64,000 bases of DNA from Paenibacillus borealis (GCF_000758665.1 NZ_CP009285.1:930001-994000); one strand, 5' to 3'; positions 33,601 to 42,738 are shown, counted from the first letter of the stretch. Numbers and translations: made by a program. Notes: generated by a model not told the origin, from the letters alone.

Positions 33601-35643
33601 CGGGAATTCAAGGCGGCCACACTTCAATTAGTGGAGAAGAAGGCCTGGCTGGCGCTTGCCCGGAAAACTACGCTGAAGCAGCAGAACGCGCTTCATGGAT
33701 GGAAGCTGCTGATGAAGAAAGCCGGCAAGCGCACAGGTAAAGCGGCTCCCCATCTGCTTGCCGAAGCCCGGAAGCTGATGCCGGTCTGCCAGACGGCTGT
33801 TCCTGTCTGGATTATGCCCACATACAGAGTGGTCGACAGCTTCACTCCGTCCGAGAACCGGTTCGATGTGGTTATCGTGGATGAAGCCAGCCAGGCAGAT
33901 ATTATGGCGCTGACAGCACTGTATCTGGGTACGCAAATTGTCGTGGTGGGCGATGATGAGCAGGTAAGTCCGGAAGCCGTCGGCCAGCGGCTGGATGAGA
34001 CCAGAAGGCTGATGGATGCCCATCTGGAGGGGATTCCCAATGCCGCGCTTTATGACGGCAGCACCTCGATTTATGACTTAGCCAAAACTTCATTCGCGGG
34101 CATGACGCAGCTCCGGGAGCATTTCCGCTGCGTGGAGCCGATTATCCAGTTCAGCAACCTGCTCTCCTATAATGGTTCCATTCTTCCCCTCCGCGATGCC
34201 AGCGGAGTAATTACGAAACCGTATACTGTAGAATACAGGGTTCAGGGCGGGAACCGGAACAATAAACGCAATGAGGTGGAAGCAGAGGCCATTGCTTCGC
34301 TGATTCTGTCTGCTATCCGGCTGGAAGAATACAAGGATGCTACATTTGGCGTGATTACGCTGCTTGGCGAAGAGCAGGCTATTCTGATTGACCAGTATTT
34401 ACAGAAGTATATTCCGGCAACAGAATACAAACGGCGGAAGATACGCTGCGGCAACTCCGCGCAGTTTCAGGGCGATGAGCGCGACATTATTTTCTTATCC
34501 ATGGTGGATGCTTCGGAGGAAGCCGTGCCCCTGCGCCTGATCTCTGATCCGGGGAACCGCACCAAGAAACGGTATAACGTAGCTGTGAGCCGCGCCCGTG
34601 ACCAGTTATGGCTGGTACACTCACTCGATTCCGTAGCCCAGCTCAAAGAAGGCGACTTACGGAAACGTTTAATTGAATATGTCAGAAATCCGTATGAAGC
34701 GGATGAAACGTATAAACAGCATGAGCCTGTGCCGGAATCCGAATTCGAGCGGCAGGTGATGCGGCGGGTGCTGCAGGAAAGCTATAGGGTACTGCCTCAA
34801 TGGAAGGTGGGGGCGTACCGGATCGATATGGTAGTCGAAGGGGGAGGGAAACGTCTGGCAGTGGAATGCGACGGGGACAAATGGCATCCTGCCGGGAAGC
34901 TTAAGGAGGATATGGACAGACAGTCCATACTGGAACGTCTTGGCTGGAGATTTGTACGGATCCGGGGAGGGGAGTTTTTCAGGAATCCGGAGCAGGCGCT
35001 GCAGCCATTGTTCCGCAGACTGGAGGAGCTGAATATTCCCCGTGAGCTTCACCGGCAGGAGGAAGATGCGGATGCCGGGGATACCGGACAACATGCGCTG
35101 AAGGCGGCCGTCGTCAACGGGGCGGCGCAGATCCGGCGGGAGTGGCAGGAGCTTGATCAGGAATCCGGTGCAGATCATTCAACTGCTGCGGAATCAGCGG
35201 CGGAACCGGCCGGGTTCATGGCTGCGGAGCAAGAGGAGACGGCGGAAATCTTTTATCAGGAAATCAGCCGGCAGCCGAATTTGACGGACTATTGGACGGA
35301 AGAAATGCGAAATAGAGAAGAGGAAAGACAGGCGGCACTGGAGCAGGAGCTTATCAGGCTGGAAGCGGATGCGGGTCTGGAAGTTCCTTATTGGCAGGGC
35401 TTATCGGCTGACAGTGCTGAAACGGGAGATTATGGGGACTCCGGTTTTGAGCTGGCGGAATATCTGTACAGCCGCGGGCTGCTGTTTGTGGATACCAGGG
35501 ATCAGGACGGCGTCATCTGGATCATTGAGGACCTGGGCCTGATCCGGTACTTACCGGAGCTGCGGCGGAAGGGGGTACCGCTACATTATCTGAAAGAAGG
35601 CGTGTACGCTACCCGCTGGAGAGCCGCCTGGTATAGCAGATAA
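30628..35643 (+). CDS. Large superfamily 1 helicase/ATPase fused to a Vsr-like PD-(D/E)XK nuclease domain
   Basis: A 1,671-residue protein. Walker A GPPGTGKT is at 401-408, in a context typical of Upf1/DNA2-like helicases (VLVTSHTSRALAVLRD follows). A long helical insert separates it from Walker B VIVDEASQAD (Asp1085-Glu1086), VVGDDEQVSP and LREHFRC. The C-terminal helicase half has QFQGDERDIIFLSMV and RYNVAVSRARDQLWLVHS. A Vsr/DUF559-like nuclease fold follows, with RIDMVV (Asp1400) and AVECDGDKWH (Glu1413). A further 180 residues end in a small domain (YSRGLLFVDTRDQ to TRWRAAWYSR). Helicase-Vsr single proteins are listed among anti-phage systems (Hhe, DUF4011-helicase-Vsr); I did not confirm the DUF4011 part. 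I chose the ATG at 30628, preceded by GAAGAAGG. It appears monocistronic. Confidence 0.88.
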   Translation: MGISEDQRIAAKQKLIQVFTYLQALHQLKQPIIKRISGQLWSQTLADLPVHSNVSCDFTEGISPSERIEDEMSEVLLRVKRPDRTACPKPPELLQRWLKPDWENIHARLERLESMDSYRETTDSGEYEAYVERFDQDEERVRLWENWIVEREAWQEREWPVRRTIRLFEDLYMLYSWIDRERDAVELMIGDGMLHWELTPEPIHHPVLLQRVELVFNPEGPEFTVIASEAAPEFHGSLFRDVPEVSPGSLKKCNAELLEAGCFPLDFSATDDYLRKVSGYLSAQAEFIPFHRTSAQPAQDRTAVYIRREPVIFLRRRSAGFDHAFEEIIQDLHDREELPQAIARITGIDPGEDSSETQVFTYSNLNVNGENEDVLFTKEANSEQLDIALKLGRYGSVLVQGPPGTGKTHTIANLLGHFLAEGKSVLVTSHTSRALAVLRDKVARPLQDLCVSVLDDASGQKQLENSIDKITSTLSSISIDQTEAEVELLTTGRKSILEQIRGIEDRLRLSRENDYRPIVISGTAFDPSEAAKLIFAGRDTMEQIPGRVAAGHACPLTPEELEHLYRSSGEISAQDETEFQYLSNRLELSVTPEIFHALVLEHQQLSDMDTGRHLPYFTPGSDVSPDKLNAALQQLREAFGGVSEEEWKLDLISAKDNDKHDWTNLLEEVEKWLELYRIARTAKYKYGFEHLAGTDLQPLLPVLEEMKRYLEGGGKLSAFQLLLKRQWKKACELIAPPGKGTEEVNADYLEALLAVGAYQDQHTKSVIRWKRQVTDRGGYDLSQFGPQPEEYMDQIIQEIRSLLDWRQTSLDPPLHSLEGEGLLWNVLLNASPMAVGKHMEWQHMRELIEQELPSIIDSYIAAERWKTVKEQLAEAGRAAESLADYRSAIAGRLQQSVVRLDPQSYEQAYQAVQLLWDKSALIGQRQEWLQRLQQSAPDWAQAVRSRSGIHGEHQAPAGLEAVWLLKQLDMELDQRAGISAQELQEELADVRREFKAATLQLVEKKAWLALARKTTLKQQNALHGWKLLMKKAGKRTGKAAPHLLAEARKLMPVCQTAVPVWIMPTYRVVDSFTPSENRFDVVIVDEASQADIMALTALYLGTQIVVVGDDEQVSPEAVGQRLDETRRLMDAHLEGIPNAALYDGSTSIYDLAKTSFAGMTQLREHFRCVEPIIQFSNLLSYNGSILPLRDASGVITKPYTVEYRVQGGNRNNKRNEVEAEAIASLILSAIRLEEYKDATFGVITLLGEEQAILIDQYLQKYIPATEYKRRKIRCGNSAQFQGDERDIIFLSMVDASEEAVPLRLISDPGNRTKKRYNVAVSRARDQLWLVHSLDSVAQLKEGDLRKRLIEYVRNPYEADETYKQHEPVPESEFERQVMRRVLQESYRVLPQWKVGAYRIDMVVEGGGKRLAVECDGDKWHPAGKLKEDMDRQSILERLGWRFVRIRGGEFFRNPEQALQPLFRRLEELNIPRELHRQEEDADAGDTGQHALKAAVVNGAAQIRREWQELDQESGADHSTAAESAAEPAGFMAAEQEETAEIFYQEISRQPNLTDYWTEEMRNREEERQAALEQELIRLEADAGLEVPYWQGLSADSAETGDYGDSGFELAEYLYSRGLLFVDTRDQDGVIWIIEDLGLIRYLPELRRKGVPLHYLKEGVYATRWRAAWYSR

Positions 35644-35665
35644 TGTGATAATAAGGATAGGGATT

Positions 35666-35694
35666 TTGATATTACCCTCATTCTCTGCGATAAT
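35666..35694 (+). promoter_or_regulatory. Sigma-A promoter of the aldo/keto reductase gene
   Basis: TTGATA (-35, 35666-35671) and GATAAT (-10, 35689-35694) are separated by exactly 17 bases. It lies 35 bases before the AKR start, so the leader is short. Confidence 0.7.
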
Positions 35695-35728
35695 GTAAGC
35701 AACTATCTTAATAGGAGGCTGTATCATC

Positions 35729-36568
35729 ATGGCAAATCACATTCCAAAAGTAGTGTTGAACGACGGATTGAAAGTGCCTGCGATTGGCTTTGGAACGGCG
35801 TGGATTAAAGGCACGGAGGGAGTACAGCATTTGAAGACTGCCCTTGATTTGGGCTATCGCCTGATTGATTCAGCATTTAACTATGAGAACGAAGGCGTTG
35901 TCGGGGAAGCGGTGCGGCAGGGCGGAGTGCCCAGAGACCAGCTGTTCATTACATCCAAGCTCCCGGGACGCCACCATAAGTATGATGAGGCGATCGTGAC
36001 AGTTCAGGAATCGTTGTACCGCGCGGGACTTGATTATTATGATCTGTATCTGATCCACTGGCCTAATCCGAAGGTGAACCTGTATGTAGAAGCGTGGCAG
36101 GCGCTGATCGATGCCCAGAAGCAGGGAATGATCCGCTCTATCGGAGTCAGCAACTTTTTGCCGGAGCATCTGGACCGTCTGATTCAGGAAACGGGCGTCG
36201 CACCGAGCATCAATCAGATTGAACTGCATCCGTATTACAATCAGGCAGAGCAGCGCGCTTACCACGAGAAACACGGTATTATTACAGAATCCTGGAGTCC
36301 GCTGGGACGAGGCACGGATCTGCTGAAGAATGAACAGCTCGGCGCGATTGCCACCGCCCATAATAAATCCATTTCGCAGATTGTTCTGCGCTGGCATGTG
36401 CAGCTGGGTGCGGTTCCGATTCCGCGTTCAGCGTCGGAGGAACATCAGCGGGAGAATATTAATATCTTCGACTTTACGCTGTCAGATGAAGAGATGAAGC
36501 TGATCTCGGATATTCCGACAACCGGACCGCTGTGGGATCAGGACCCGGCGGTGTATGAAGAGTTCTAA
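35729..36568 (+). CDS. Aldo/keto reductase
   Basis: A 279-residue NADPH-dependent oxidoreductase with the AKR (beta/alpha)8 fold. The catalytic tetrad is present: Asp47 and Tyr52 ([11 protein letters not shown]), Lys77 (FITSKLPG) and His110 (YLIHWP). Further signatures are [14 protein letters not shown] and the cofactor loop [19 protein letters not shown]. Relatives in Bacillus (YtbE, YvgN) reduce glyoxals and other reactive aldehydes. TAGGAGG precedes the ATG. The SDR gene begins 143 bases downstream without a terminator between, so the two probably form a carbonyl/oxidative stress operon. Confidence 0.94.
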   Translation: MANHIPKVVLNDGLKVPAIGFGTAWIKGTEGVQHLKTALDLGYRLIDSAFNYENEGVVGEAVRQGGVPRDQLFITSKLPGRHHKYDEAIVTVQESLYRAGLDYYDLYLIHWPNPKVNLYVEAWQALIDAQKQGMIRSIGVSNFLPEHLDRLIQETGVAPSINQIELHPYYNQAEQRAYHEKHGIITESWSPLGRGTDLLKNEQLGAIATAHNKSISQIVLRWHVQLGAVPIPRSASEEHQRENINIFDFTLSDEEMKLISDIPTTGPLWDQDPAVYEEF

Positions 36569-36711
36569 GAATGGTTGAATTGGAAGTATTAAGGCCTCTT
36601 GCTTATTTAGCGGGGGCTTTTTTTATATTCCAGCCCATACATAATTCGTTTAGGAAAATGGGAAGCTGGTTACATAGAAAGAGTCAGAAGCCTACAGAGG
36701 AGGAATACACA

Positions 36712-37608
36712 ATGAGCGATCAGTACACGATTCAGGACCCTGCGAAGCAGTATGAAAAAGCTACGCCGGAGTTTGAACAGCAACAGCCGAGTCCCGGCCT
36801 GGAGAAGAAGATGCATCCGCGTCCCGATGACGGGGCGGGAACGTACCGCGGCAGCGGACGGCTTACCGGCCGTAAGGCCGTGATAACCGGAGCGGACAGC
36901 GGAATCGGGCGGGCGGTAGCCATTGCTTTTGCCCGTGAAGGGGCTGATGTGGTGCTTGCGTATCTGCCGGAGGAAGAAGCTGACGCGAAGGAAGTCGTCC
37001 AGCTGGTGGAGGAAGCCGGACGGAAGGCAGTTGCCGTACCGGGCGATCTGAAGGACGAGAAGTATTGTGAACAACTGATTGCGAAGGCCGTGGAAGAACT
37101 GGGCGGGATTGATATCCTGGCCAACATCGCCGGTAAGCAGCAGTTTGTGCCGGATATCGCCGATCTGACCACAGAGCAATTCGATGCAACGTTCAAGACC
37201 AACGTATACGCGCTGTTCTGGCTCTGCAAGGCAGCGGTGAAACATATGAAGCCGGGCAGTACAATTATCAATACCGCATCCATTCAGGCTTATGAGCCTG
37301 CACCGATTCTGCTGGATTATGCCACAACCAAGAGTGCAATCAACACTTTCAGCAAATCGCTGGCTCAGCAGGTGGCGGCCAAGGGAATCCGGGTCAATGT
37401 TGTAGCACCTGGACCAGTATGGACTCCGCTTCAGGTAAGCGGAGGACAGCCGCAGGAAGCGCTCAAGGATTTCGGAGCCAAGACGCCGCTCGGCCGTCCC
37501 GGCCAGCCGGCTGAAATGGCCCCGGCTTATGTGTTCCTGGCCAGTCAGGAATCCAGCTATGTCAGCGGCGAGACCTTGAATGCTAACGGCGGCATGCCGA
37601 CACCTTAA
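36712..37608 (+). CDS. Short-chain dehydrogenase/reductase, YhdF/YdaD type
   Basis: A 298-residue SDR with an N-terminal extension of about 50 residues ([33 protein letters not shown]), typical of the general-stress YhdF/YdaD group. NAD(P)-binding is TGADSGIG (59-66), and the catalytic residues are Ser190, Tyr203 and Lys207 (LDYATTKSA). I chose the ATG at 36712 because AGAGGAGG lies eight bases upstream; the open frame extends 47 codons further but has no site. It lies downstream of the aldo/keto reductase in the same orientation and is followed by a terminator. Confidence 0.93.
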   Translation: MSDQYTIQDPAKQYEKATPEFEQQQPSPGLEKKMHPRPDDGAGTYRGSGRLTGRKAVITGADSGIGRAVAIAFAREGADVVLAYLPEEEADAKEVVQLVEEAGRKAVAVPGDLKDEKYCEQLIAKAVEELGGIDILANIAGKQQFVPDIADLTTEQFDATFKTNVYALFWLCKAAVKHMKPGSTIINTASIQAYEPAPILLDYATTKSAINTFSKSLAQQVAAKGIRVNVVAPGPVWTPLQVSGGQPQEALKDFGAKTPLGRPGQPAEMAPAYVFLASQESSYVSGETLNANGGMPTP

Positions 37609-37631
37609 ACCACAAATCAGCTGGTTAGCTC

Positions 37632-37658
37632 AAACCTCCGCAAGGAGGTTTTTGTTTT
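37632..37658 (+). terminator. Rho-independent terminator after the SDR gene
   Basis: AAACCTCC and GGAGGTTT form an eight-base-pair stem with a four-base loop, followed by a T-rich tail. Confidence 0.92.
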
Positions 37659-37757
37659 ATTGGAAATAATGATATTTGTCTGTTGGGGATCAGTTTATTT
37701 GGAAATTGGAGCTGATCCGTCTGACGGACGAAGTTGTTCTGGGCATAGGAATCCCAG

Positions 37758-38596
37758 CGAATCGCCGCAAGTAGGCGGTACGGGGAAATCAAAGGGATAA
37801 ATCCCTCTGATCCCGCCGGAAGTGGGCGGTACGGGAAAATCAAAGGGATAAATCCCTCTGATCCCGCCGGAAGTGGGCGATATGGGGAAATCAAAGGGAT
37901 AAATCCCTCTGATCCGGCCGGAAGTGGGCGGTACGGGAAAATCAAAGGGATAAATCCCTCTGATCCCGCCGGAAGTGGGCGGTATGAGGAAATCAAAGGG
38001 ATAAATCCCTCTGATTCCGCCGGCAGTGGGCGGTACGGGGAAATCAAAGGGATAAATCCCTCTGATCCCGCTGAAAGTGGGCGGTACGGTGGAATCAAAG
38101 GGATAAATCCCTCTAATCCCGCCGTAAGTGGGCGGGAGGCGAAAATGAGGAGCATTATTGCCCCTGATTTCACTGAATGCAGGCAAAAGGAGAAAACGAG
38201 GAGCATTAGTGCCCTTGATTTCACCGAATGAAGGCAAAAGGAGAAAATGAGGAGCATTAGTGCCCCTGATTTCACTGAATGCAGGCAAAAGGAGAAAACG
38301 AGGAGCATTAGTGCCCTTGATTTCACTGAATGCAGGCAAAAGGAGAAAACGAGGAGCATTAGTGCCCTTGATTTCACCGAATGAAGGCAAAAGGAGAAAA
38401 TGAGGAGCATTAGTGCCCCTGATTTCACCGAATGCGGGCAAAAGGAGATAATGAGGAGCATTAGTGCCCCTGATTTCACCGAATGAAGGCAAAAGGAGAA
38501 AATGAGGAGCATTAGTGCCCCTGATTTCGCCGAAAGTGGGCGGGAGGAGAAAATGAGGAGCATTAGTGCCCCTGAATCCGCCGAGAGTGGGCGGCA
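37758..38596. repeat. 51-bp tandem repeat array, about 16 units in two sequence classes
   Basis: The array has two blocks with the same 51-base period. Block 1 (about 37758-38136) holds seven units containing AAATCAAAGGGATAAATCCC followed by CTCTGATCCCGCCGGAAGTG-like sequence. Block 2 (about 38137-38596) holds nine units containing TGAGGAGCATTAGTGCCCCT and AGGCAAAAGGAGAAA. Each block 1 unit can form two hairpins: AGGGA/TCCCT around TAAA, and CCGCC/GGCGG around seven bases. The CGCCG.AAGTGGGCGG module reappears at both ends of block 2, which shows a common origin. Since 51 is a multiple of three, long frames stay open on the minus strand (312 and 265 codons, 17-residue repeats). I see no good start site for them and do not call them genes. 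Confidence 0.93.
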
Positions 38597-38764
38597 GGCT
38601 GAAATGTGAAGTAGCCTTTATATCTACATAAGCTAAACAGTCCGCATATCCGCATAAGCTCCAGCTTGCTTCAGCTGTTAGGATGAGTTTTGTTCAAATT
38701 CCGTTATTCCGGTAAGGATCATACAGTAGATTGCCGCGCAATCTCCCACTTTTTATTTATGGGG

Positions 38765-38792
38765 TTGTCTTATGATAAACTTGGGTTATGCT
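38765..38792 (+). promoter_or_regulatory. Candidate promoter of the ABC/FtsX operon
   Basis: TTGTCT and TATGCT are separated by 16 bases, about 36 bases before the ATPase start. The match is moderate, and it is the only candidate in the 230 bases between the repeat array and the gene. Confidence 0.35.
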
Positions 38793-38827
38793 GCGTGCAG
38801 GTTGTGGAAATGACAGGAGGAGATGGC

Positions 38828-39529
38828 ATGGCGTTTGTTACTGTGAAAGGCGAATATAAGCGGTATAAAATGGGGGAGACCCTGATTGTCGCCAATGACG
38901 GGATTGAATTTGAAATCGAACAGGGAGAGTTCGCTGTAATTGTAGGACCCAGCGGAGCAGGCAAGTCGACAGTGCTTAACATACTGGGCGGAATGGATTC
39001 CGCCGACGAAGGCCAGGTCATTGTGGACGGTACCGACATCGCTCGTTTCAGCGCCAAAGAATTGACCGGCTACCGCCGTAATGACGTGGGTTTTGTATTC
39101 CAGTTCTATAATCTTGTCCCCAATCTGACGACGCTGGAGAATGTTGAGCTGGCATCCCAGATTTCTCCCCGGGCGCTGGATGCCCGGAAGGTGCTGGAGG
39201 ATGTAGGGCTTGGAGAGCGGCTGAATAACTTTCCGGCCCAGCTGTCCGGCGGGGAGCAGCAGCGTGTTGCGATTGCCAGAGCGCTGGCCAAACAGCCGAA
39301 GCTGCTGCTCTGCGATGAGCCGACAGGTGCGCTCGATTACAATACCGGCAAACAGGTATTGAAGCTGCTGCAGGATACCTGCCGCAATACCGGAACCACG
39401 GTTATTGTTATCACGCATAACCTGGCTATTGCGCCGATGGCGGACCGGGTCATTGAAATCAACAACGCCAAGGTACGGAAAATGGTGAAGAATGCATCTC
39501 CGGTATCCGTGGAAGATATCGAATGGTAA
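38828..39529 (+). CDS. ABC transporter ATP-binding protein (MacB/LolD type)
   Basis: A 233-residue ATPase. Walker A is GPSGAGKS (40-47), the signature is LSGGEQQR, and Walker B is [12 protein letters not shown], followed by the switch His in [11 protein letters not shown]. The DEPTGALD form and the Q-loop [20 protein letters not shown] are typical of MacB/LolD/FtsE-like ATPases that work with FtsX-type permeases. I chose the ATG at 38828 because AGGAGG lies eight bases upstream; the frame extends 46 codons further into the leader. The permease gene follows 13 bases downstream. Confidence 0.94.
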   Translation: MAFVTVKGEYKRYKMGETLIVANDGIEFEIEQGEFAVIVGPSGAGKSTVLNILGGMDSADEGQVIVDGTDIARFSAKELTGYRRNDVGFVFQFYNLVPNLTTLENVELASQISPRALDARKVLEDVGLGERLNNFPAQLSGGEQQRVAIARALAKQPKLLLCDEPTGALDYNTGKQVLKLLQDTCRNTGTTVIVITHNLAIAPMADRVIEINNAKVRKMVKNASPVSVEDIEW

Positions 39530-39542
39530 GGAGCCGGAAACC

Positions 39543-42107
39543 ATGAAGAAACGGGCATTATGGAAGGATGTTTTTCGGGAAATCCGTCATACTAAAGCAA
39601 GGTTTCTCTCCATCTTTGCGATCATTATGCTGGGGGTAAGCTTCTTTGCCGGGATCAAGTCGGCAGGACCGGATATGCTGAATACCGCAGCGACTTATTA
39701 TAAGGATTATAGGCTGATGGATTTACGTGTTCAGTCAACTTATGGGCTGACGGAGAAAAGTATTGATGATCTCCGGGATATTCCCGGGGTGCAGACGGTT
39801 CAGCCTGTATACAGCTCCGATGTGTTTCTTGGAGAGAGCGGACTGATTGCCAAGGTATATTCCTATACCGGCGAGAATGAATTGAACGGGTACAAAATCA
39901 CCTCCGGGCATCTGCCCGAGGCCTCCGGGGAAATCGTATTGGACGCAAATCTGCTGCAGGAAGAGAAGTTCTCGCTGGGAGATTCGATAACCTTCAGCGG
40001 GGAAGCCGGGAATGATCTGGCGGAGAATTTCCAGACATTAAGCTATACCGTGGTAGGCTTCGTGCAGAGTCCGCAATATATTGAAACGTCGAACCGCGGA
40101 ACGAGCCGGATCGGCAAAGGAACAGCCGATGCGTTTGCCGTCATCCCGGAAGATAACTTCAATCTTCCGGTGTACACGGAGGCTTATCTCAGCTTCACAG
40201 ATACGGCAGCAGAATCAGCCTATACTCCGGCTTATGATGACCTTGTAGAGCGGCATCTGTCTGAGACGGAGGATGCGCTGAAGAATTATCCGGAGCAGCG
40301 TCTGGAAGAACTGAAAGCGGAAGCCGCAGAGATGATGGCTGCGGGCCAGCAGCCTATGGACGCGACGCAGCAGCAACAGCAGCAACAGCAGGCGGAAGCA
40401 CTAGCCGCGCAGAACCCGCTGGAGCAGCCGAAGGTGTATGTGACAGACCGGACGATCAACCCGGGGTACGCCGAATACAAGGATAATGCGGACCGGCTGT
40501 CGGCGATTGCCACGGCGTTTCCGGTGTTCTTTTTCCTGATTGCGGCACTCGTAAGCTTAACAACAATGACACGCATGGTTGAAGAGCAGCGTCTGCAGAT
40601 CGGCACCTTGAAGGCGCTGGGGTATGGAGCCATGGACATTATGGCCAAATTTCTGGTGTATGGCACACTGGCCAGCCTTGCCGCTTCCATTGCCGGTCTT
40701 GCGGTCGGCTTCACCTTGTTTCCGGGCATTATTTATAATGCCTACGGCCAGCTCTATAACCTGCCGGATGTAATCAAAAGCTTCTATCCCGCTTACGCCA
40801 TTATTTCCATAATAGTAGCGCTGGTGTGTACAGCCATGACGGCGATGATCGCTTCCCGGGTAGAACTGCGCAGCAATGCTTCAGTGCTGATGCGGCCCAA
40901 GTCACCGAAGAGCGGGCAGCGTATTATGCTGGAGCGGTTCGGCTTTCTGTGGAGGCGGCTCAGCTTCGTGCAAAAGGTGACCGCCCGGAACCTGTTCCGC
41001 TACAAGCAGCGGATGTTCATGACCGTAATCGGGGTGGCGGGCTGTACAGCGCTTATTCTGACCGGCTTTGGGCTGAAGGATTCCATTGGCAGCATTGCTG
41101 ACCGGCAGTTCGGCGGGATTATGAAATACAGTGCTCTGGTGGCGCTGCACGACAATGCAACGGCCGAAGATAAGGCGTCCTATGCAGAACTGATTAAACA
41201 GGAGCCAGCAGTTACGGGAACGCTGGATGTGCTTCAGGAAGCAATGACTGCCCGGGCCAAAGGGGTTAACGATCAGGAGGTGCGGATTTTCGTCCCTACA
41301 GATGCTGATAAACTGGCTCCGTTCGTTACAATGAAGGACCGTACAACAGATGAACCGAGGGTATTGACAGACGAAGGCGCCATCATTACGGAGAAGCTCG
41401 CCAGGCTGTATGATCTGGTTCCCGGAGACAGCCTGACCGTGCTGGACAGCAACAATGAGGAGTACCAGGTCAAAGTGTCGGCGGTCACCGAGAACTATGT
41501 GCTGCATTATGTGTATATGACACCGGCGTACTATACAGAGGTATTTGGTCACGATCCGGTCTATAACACTCAGCTGCTGAACTACAGCGCGCAGGATAAG
41601 CAGTGGGAGGACACTTTCGGGGAAAAATTAACGTCGAACGGACAGGTGGCGATGGTCAGCTTTTCCAGCGGCGTGGGTGAAGCTTTTGACGGAACGATGG
41701 AGAGTATGGATGTGGTCATTGTTGTGCTGATTGTGTCCGCTGCAGCACTGGCCTTCGTGGTGCTCTATAACCTGACCAATATAAATGTGTCTGAACGGGT
41801 CCGTGAGCTGTCTACGATCAAGGTGCTGGGGTTCTATGATAAGGAAGTCACCATGTATATATACCGGGAGAACATCCTGCTAACCCTGCTTGGGATCATC
41901 TTCGGGGGTGCACTCGGGATTCTGCTGCATGGCTTTGTCCTGTCAACGGCTGAGCTGGATGCCACGATGTTCGCGCCGCTGATCAAATGGCAGAGTTATC
42001 TGTACGCCGCTCTGCTGACCGTGCTGTTCTCGGGGATTGTAATGGTGTTCATGCACCTTAAGCTGAAGCGGATTCATATGATTGAAGCACTGAAATCGGT
42101 GGAGTAG
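39543..42107 (+). CDS. FtsX-like ABC transporter permease
   Basis: An 854-residue permease with an N-terminal helix (FLSIFAIIMLGVSFFAG), a large extracellular region of about 300 residues, a first FtsX unit (FPVFFFLIAALVSLTTMTRMVEEQRLQIGTLKALGYG), a second extracellular region and a C-terminal FtsX unit (VIVVLIVSAAALAFVVLYNLTNINVSERVRELSTIKVLGF). The extracellular part has a glutamine tract encoded by CAG/CAA repeats at about 40368-40393. Proteins of this size in Bacillota do mechanical work on outer-surface substrates or export lipids, peptides or antibiotics; the substrate is unknown. I chose the ATG at 39543, preceded by AAGGAG. Confidence 0.92.
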   Translation: MKKRALWKDVFREIRHTKARFLSIFAIIMLGVSFFAGIKSAGPDMLNTAATYYKDYRLMDLRVQSTYGLTEKSIDDLRDIPGVQTVQPVYSSDVFLGESGLIAKVYSYTGENELNGYKITSGHLPEASGEIVLDANLLQEEKFSLGDSITFSGEAGNDLAENFQTLSYTVVGFVQSPQYIETSNRGTSRIGKGTADAFAVIPEDNFNLPVYTEAYLSFTDTAAESAYTPAYDDLVERHLSETEDALKNYPEQRLEELKAEAAEMMAAGQQPMDATQQQQQQQQAEALAAQNPLEQPKVYVTDRTINPGYAEYKDNADRLSAIATAFPVFFFLIAALVSLTTMTRMVEEQRLQIGTLKALGYGAMDIMAKFLVYGTLASLAASIAGLAVGFTLFPGIIYNAYGQLYNLPDVIKSFYPAYAIISIIVALVCTAMTAMIASRVELRSNASVLMRPKSPKSGQRIMLERFGFLWRRLSFVQKVTARNLFRYKQRMFMTVIGVAGCTALILTGFGLKDSIGSIADRQFGGIMKYSALVALHDNATAEDKASYAELIKQEPAVTGTLDVLQEAMTARAKGVNDQEVRIFVPTDADKLAPFVTMKDRTTDEPRVLTDEGAIITEKLARLYDLVPGDSLTVLDSNNEEYQVKVSAVTENYVLHYVYMTPAYYTEVFGHDPVYNTQLLNYSAQDKQWEDTFGEKLTSNGQVAMVSFSSGVGEAFDGTMESMDVVIVVLIVSAAALAFVVLYNLTNINVSERVRELSTIKVLGFYDKEVTMYIYRENILLTLLGIIFGGALGILLHGFVLSTAELDATMFAPLIKWQSYLYAALLTVLFSGIVMVFMHLKLKRIHMIEALKSVE

Positions 42108-42153
42108 CGTAGTCACTATTTTGTCAAAAACATAAATAGAGCAAGACAATGAG

Positions 42154-42206
42154 GAAGAAAAACAGGCTGTCGGGAGAGTTCTCCCTGCCTGCTTTTCTTC
42201 TTTTTT
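42154..42206 (+). terminator. Rho-independent terminator after the FtsX-type permease
   Basis: A long imperfect stem pairs GAAGAAAA with TTTTCTTC on the outside and GGGAGA with TCTCCC on the inside, ending in six T. Confidence 0.85.
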
Positions 42207-42433
42207 ATGCATGAAAATATAGAAGTCACCGTGCGATTAAGCTCGTAAAAAAGATAATCCTGCAGAAATGTGTCGAATTAACACGAATATGATAACATTA
42301 AGTCACAAAAACTAACCGCATTAAACACAGCTGAATGATGAGAAAAGCGGTTTTGAAGGAGTTTCTTTTACTATATTGGAAGGAATTATTTTTTATGCGC
42401 ATAAATAAGATATGAAAGTGATAAAGAAATATA

Positions 42434-42462
42434 TTGACGTAAGATATATTCACATGTAATAT
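42434..42462 (+). promoter_or_regulatory. Sigma-A promoter of the peptide ABC transporter operon
   Basis: TTGACG (-35, 42434-42439) and TAATAT (-10, 42457-42462) are separated by 17 bases. The predicted start near 42469 gives a leader of about 270 bases. In the gap 42108-42738, besides this promoter and the terminator, there is a GC-rich patch at 42661-42716 with small inverted repeats, discussed in the findings. Confidence 0.65.
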
Positions 42463-42738
42463 AAACCATAATTTATAGGGAATTGTTAAGACTCCCATCC
42501 GGGAAAATTGCCCCTGCCTCTAATTGACCTTCGGTCTATTCGACTCATGAATGTCATTTGTATTGCATGTTATGTTATGTTACATGTGCTGCAGATGTCA
42601 GCTTGATTAGTACGGCAGGTACAAAATCATCCAGAACATCCCAGTCTCCCGAGAAGCTTTGAAGAGAAGGTGGCGAACCGGAACTATGGCTCCGGGCAAC
42701 GCCCGCTACACGCACTTAACTAAGGAGGAGTAAAAGGA

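Noticed and set aside
37625..38563. Minus-strand 312-codon frame with 17-residue repeats (and a second frame of 265 codons)
   Set aside because: It is created by the 51-bp tandem array, whose length is a multiple of three. Two frames are open at once, there is no convincing ribosome binding site, and the translation changes with the repeat class.
37758..38596. CRISPR array
   Set aside because: The 51-bp units are contiguous near-copies with no unique spacers between short direct repeats, and no cas genes are present.
42661..42716. T-box leader before the peptide transporter operon
   Set aside because: AAGGTGGCGAACCG resembles the T-box core only loosely, and no specifier stem or terminator/antiterminator pair could be drawn. 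It is kept only as a low-interest leader observation.
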